Source of the DNA: Priapulus caudatus | Lineage: Eukaryota > Priapulida > Priapulimorpha > Priapulimorphida > Priapulidae | DNA length: 50,923 bases | Direction of reading: 5' to 3' | NCBI RefSeq assembly: GCF_000485595.1 | Contig: NW_014577122.1 | Coordinates: 643,792 to 694,714 of the forward strand | Shown: one piece after another, positions 49,808 through 50,923 of the stretch | Layout: each line of letters begins with the position of its first letter | Numbering within the stretch: the stretch's first letter is position 1 | Notes under the pieces: generated by a model | The model's input: the letters and a program-made list of their open reading frames with translations, nothing else | Database searches by the model: none | Told to the model about the DNA's origin: nothing | Translations under genes and position numbers: made by a program

Positions 49808-50923
49808 TTCCCCATCTTCTTCACAGCTGGAAGTGAACGTCCACGAACACACGCGAATTACATCTGATCTGGTTATAACACAACCACGAGTGACAAATAT
49901 GGCAAAATATCATCCTGTACCCATTGGCCTGAATATAGACAAACCCGCGTTCAACTTCGATGCGTACAAAGAACAACAACATGGCTATCCGCCACAGTGC
50001 ATGGCCCCTTACATTTTGCTAAAGTGCGATCACCATCCAACAAGAGAGAAGCTGGCCACAGTCACTAACCTAAAATCTAACCCATATAATGGAGGTGTTT
50101 GAGGAACACGAGCAACGGGGAGGTGGACTCCAAAACAATAGACTTTACTAGATATTTACATGTCAGACTGTGGAATGGGGGTCCTTAGTCTGGTTTATTG
50201 TTGATCCGACATGTTTTTTCAGGAAATGTTTCAGAATTACTTCACGAACTTTGAGAACATTTCAGCTGTCCTGAGTACGCACTCTTTGATTCTCAGCAGT
50301 TTGACTTGTCAGATATTAAAGTGATCCCGAATTTTCTATGAAAAATTTGTGAAAGGTATCTCAAACCAGCAAAACCAAGAAAAAATATAAAGATATATCG
50401 CTGAAATTCATAAACAAGACAATATATCAGAGCAACAAAAAAGCAACACAACTGCCAGGTTACATAAATATACATATTCTAATATAACATTTTATATTTG
50501 TATCTAAAACAATAACTACACTAGGATTAAAACATCAGAATATATAGGTAAAACCATTTTCCAAACGACACAATCGACAACTACAACTAGAACCTGGTAC
50601 CCGGTCGACAGTTCCAACGCTACACTATACGTCAAACAGACAAACACACAAACACGCGTCAGTGTAAGCCGGAGGATACTTGGCCAGGAGTAAAGGTAGG
50701 CAGAACGGGTACCCCCAGCCATACAGACATACTAGGACAGGAGCTAGGAGGTCTACCGTAGCACGCCCCCCGACACAAACCTCTCTCCGAAACCAATCCA
50801 TTTTTCTTGAGCCCCAATGACGCACTGATCACGAAAATAAAGTGTTTAACAATGTGCGTAAGTTGGGATCGAACTTTCTCGGTTATGACGTCATCAAGGT
50901 GACCGCATAAGTGAAGATTTACC
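49808..50923. other. Gene-free right end, with one unassigned ORF
   Basis: 49833-50102 (+) has an 89-codon frame with LNIDKPAFNFDAYKEQQHGY and CMAPYILLKCDHHPT that looks more protein-like than its surroundings, but no family is recognised and no splice sites are clear. The rest is AT-rich, with CA-type runs at 50638-50655. Confidence 0.4.

Overview
This is a piece of an animal nuclear genome. It carries two conserved, intron-rich metazoan genes with GT-AG introns, embedded in AT-rich DNA full of transposon remnants, microsatellites and nested MITE-like elements. The repeat content would suit a marine invertebrate such as a sponge or cnidarian, but nothing in the window fixes the phylum. There is one 25-base assembly gap (38149-38173).

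Bases 1-9850 are repeats. Two blocks (A and B) each occur twice: A 1-1571, B 1572-3090, then B 4631-6035 running straight into A 6021-7604. Block A holds a 717-bp foldback element inserted into a CR1/Jockey-like non-LTR retrotransposon. The second A copy continues into a degenerate reverse transcriptase (to about 9285). A degenerate GIY-YIG domain of Penelope-like type follows. The two copies differ almost only by 1-2 base indels, which looks like uncorrected long-read sequence.

Bases 10059-15926 (+) hold COP9 signalosome subunit 1 (CSN1/GPS1). It is complete from a plausible ATG: 11 exons, 470 aa. A 1270-bp tandem duplication repeats exons 2-4 plus a broken exon 5.

Bases 18623-36345 (-) hold a full-length MRP1-type ABC transporter (ABCC family). 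I resolved 32 exons whose phases all agree, giving 1540 aa: TMD0, TMD1, NBD1, linker, TMD2 and NBD2. The two genes converge tail to tail across about 2.7 kb. Introns of the ABCC gene carry several MITEs, one nested inside another, and a minisatellite that copies a splice-donor-like sequence.

Bases 36346-50923 hold no gene I can recognise. They contain a dense, partly nested set of elements, several with visible target-site duplications (TSDs): a hAT-like MITE, a 177-bp MITE carrying telomeric repeats, a TA-flanked mariner-like element, a 1-kb TTAA-type element present twice in inverted orientation with different nested insertions in each copy, two families ending in a hairpin plus GAGCTAAA, and a purine/pyrimidine minisatellite palindrome.

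The most novel pattern is a scattered family of 33-58 bp palindromes with CAAGAG...CTCTTG ends and 6-7 bp TSDs (five copies). In one of them a mariner-like element has landed at the central TA. No tool was run; the exon models, repeat edges and TSDs come from reading the sequence by eye.
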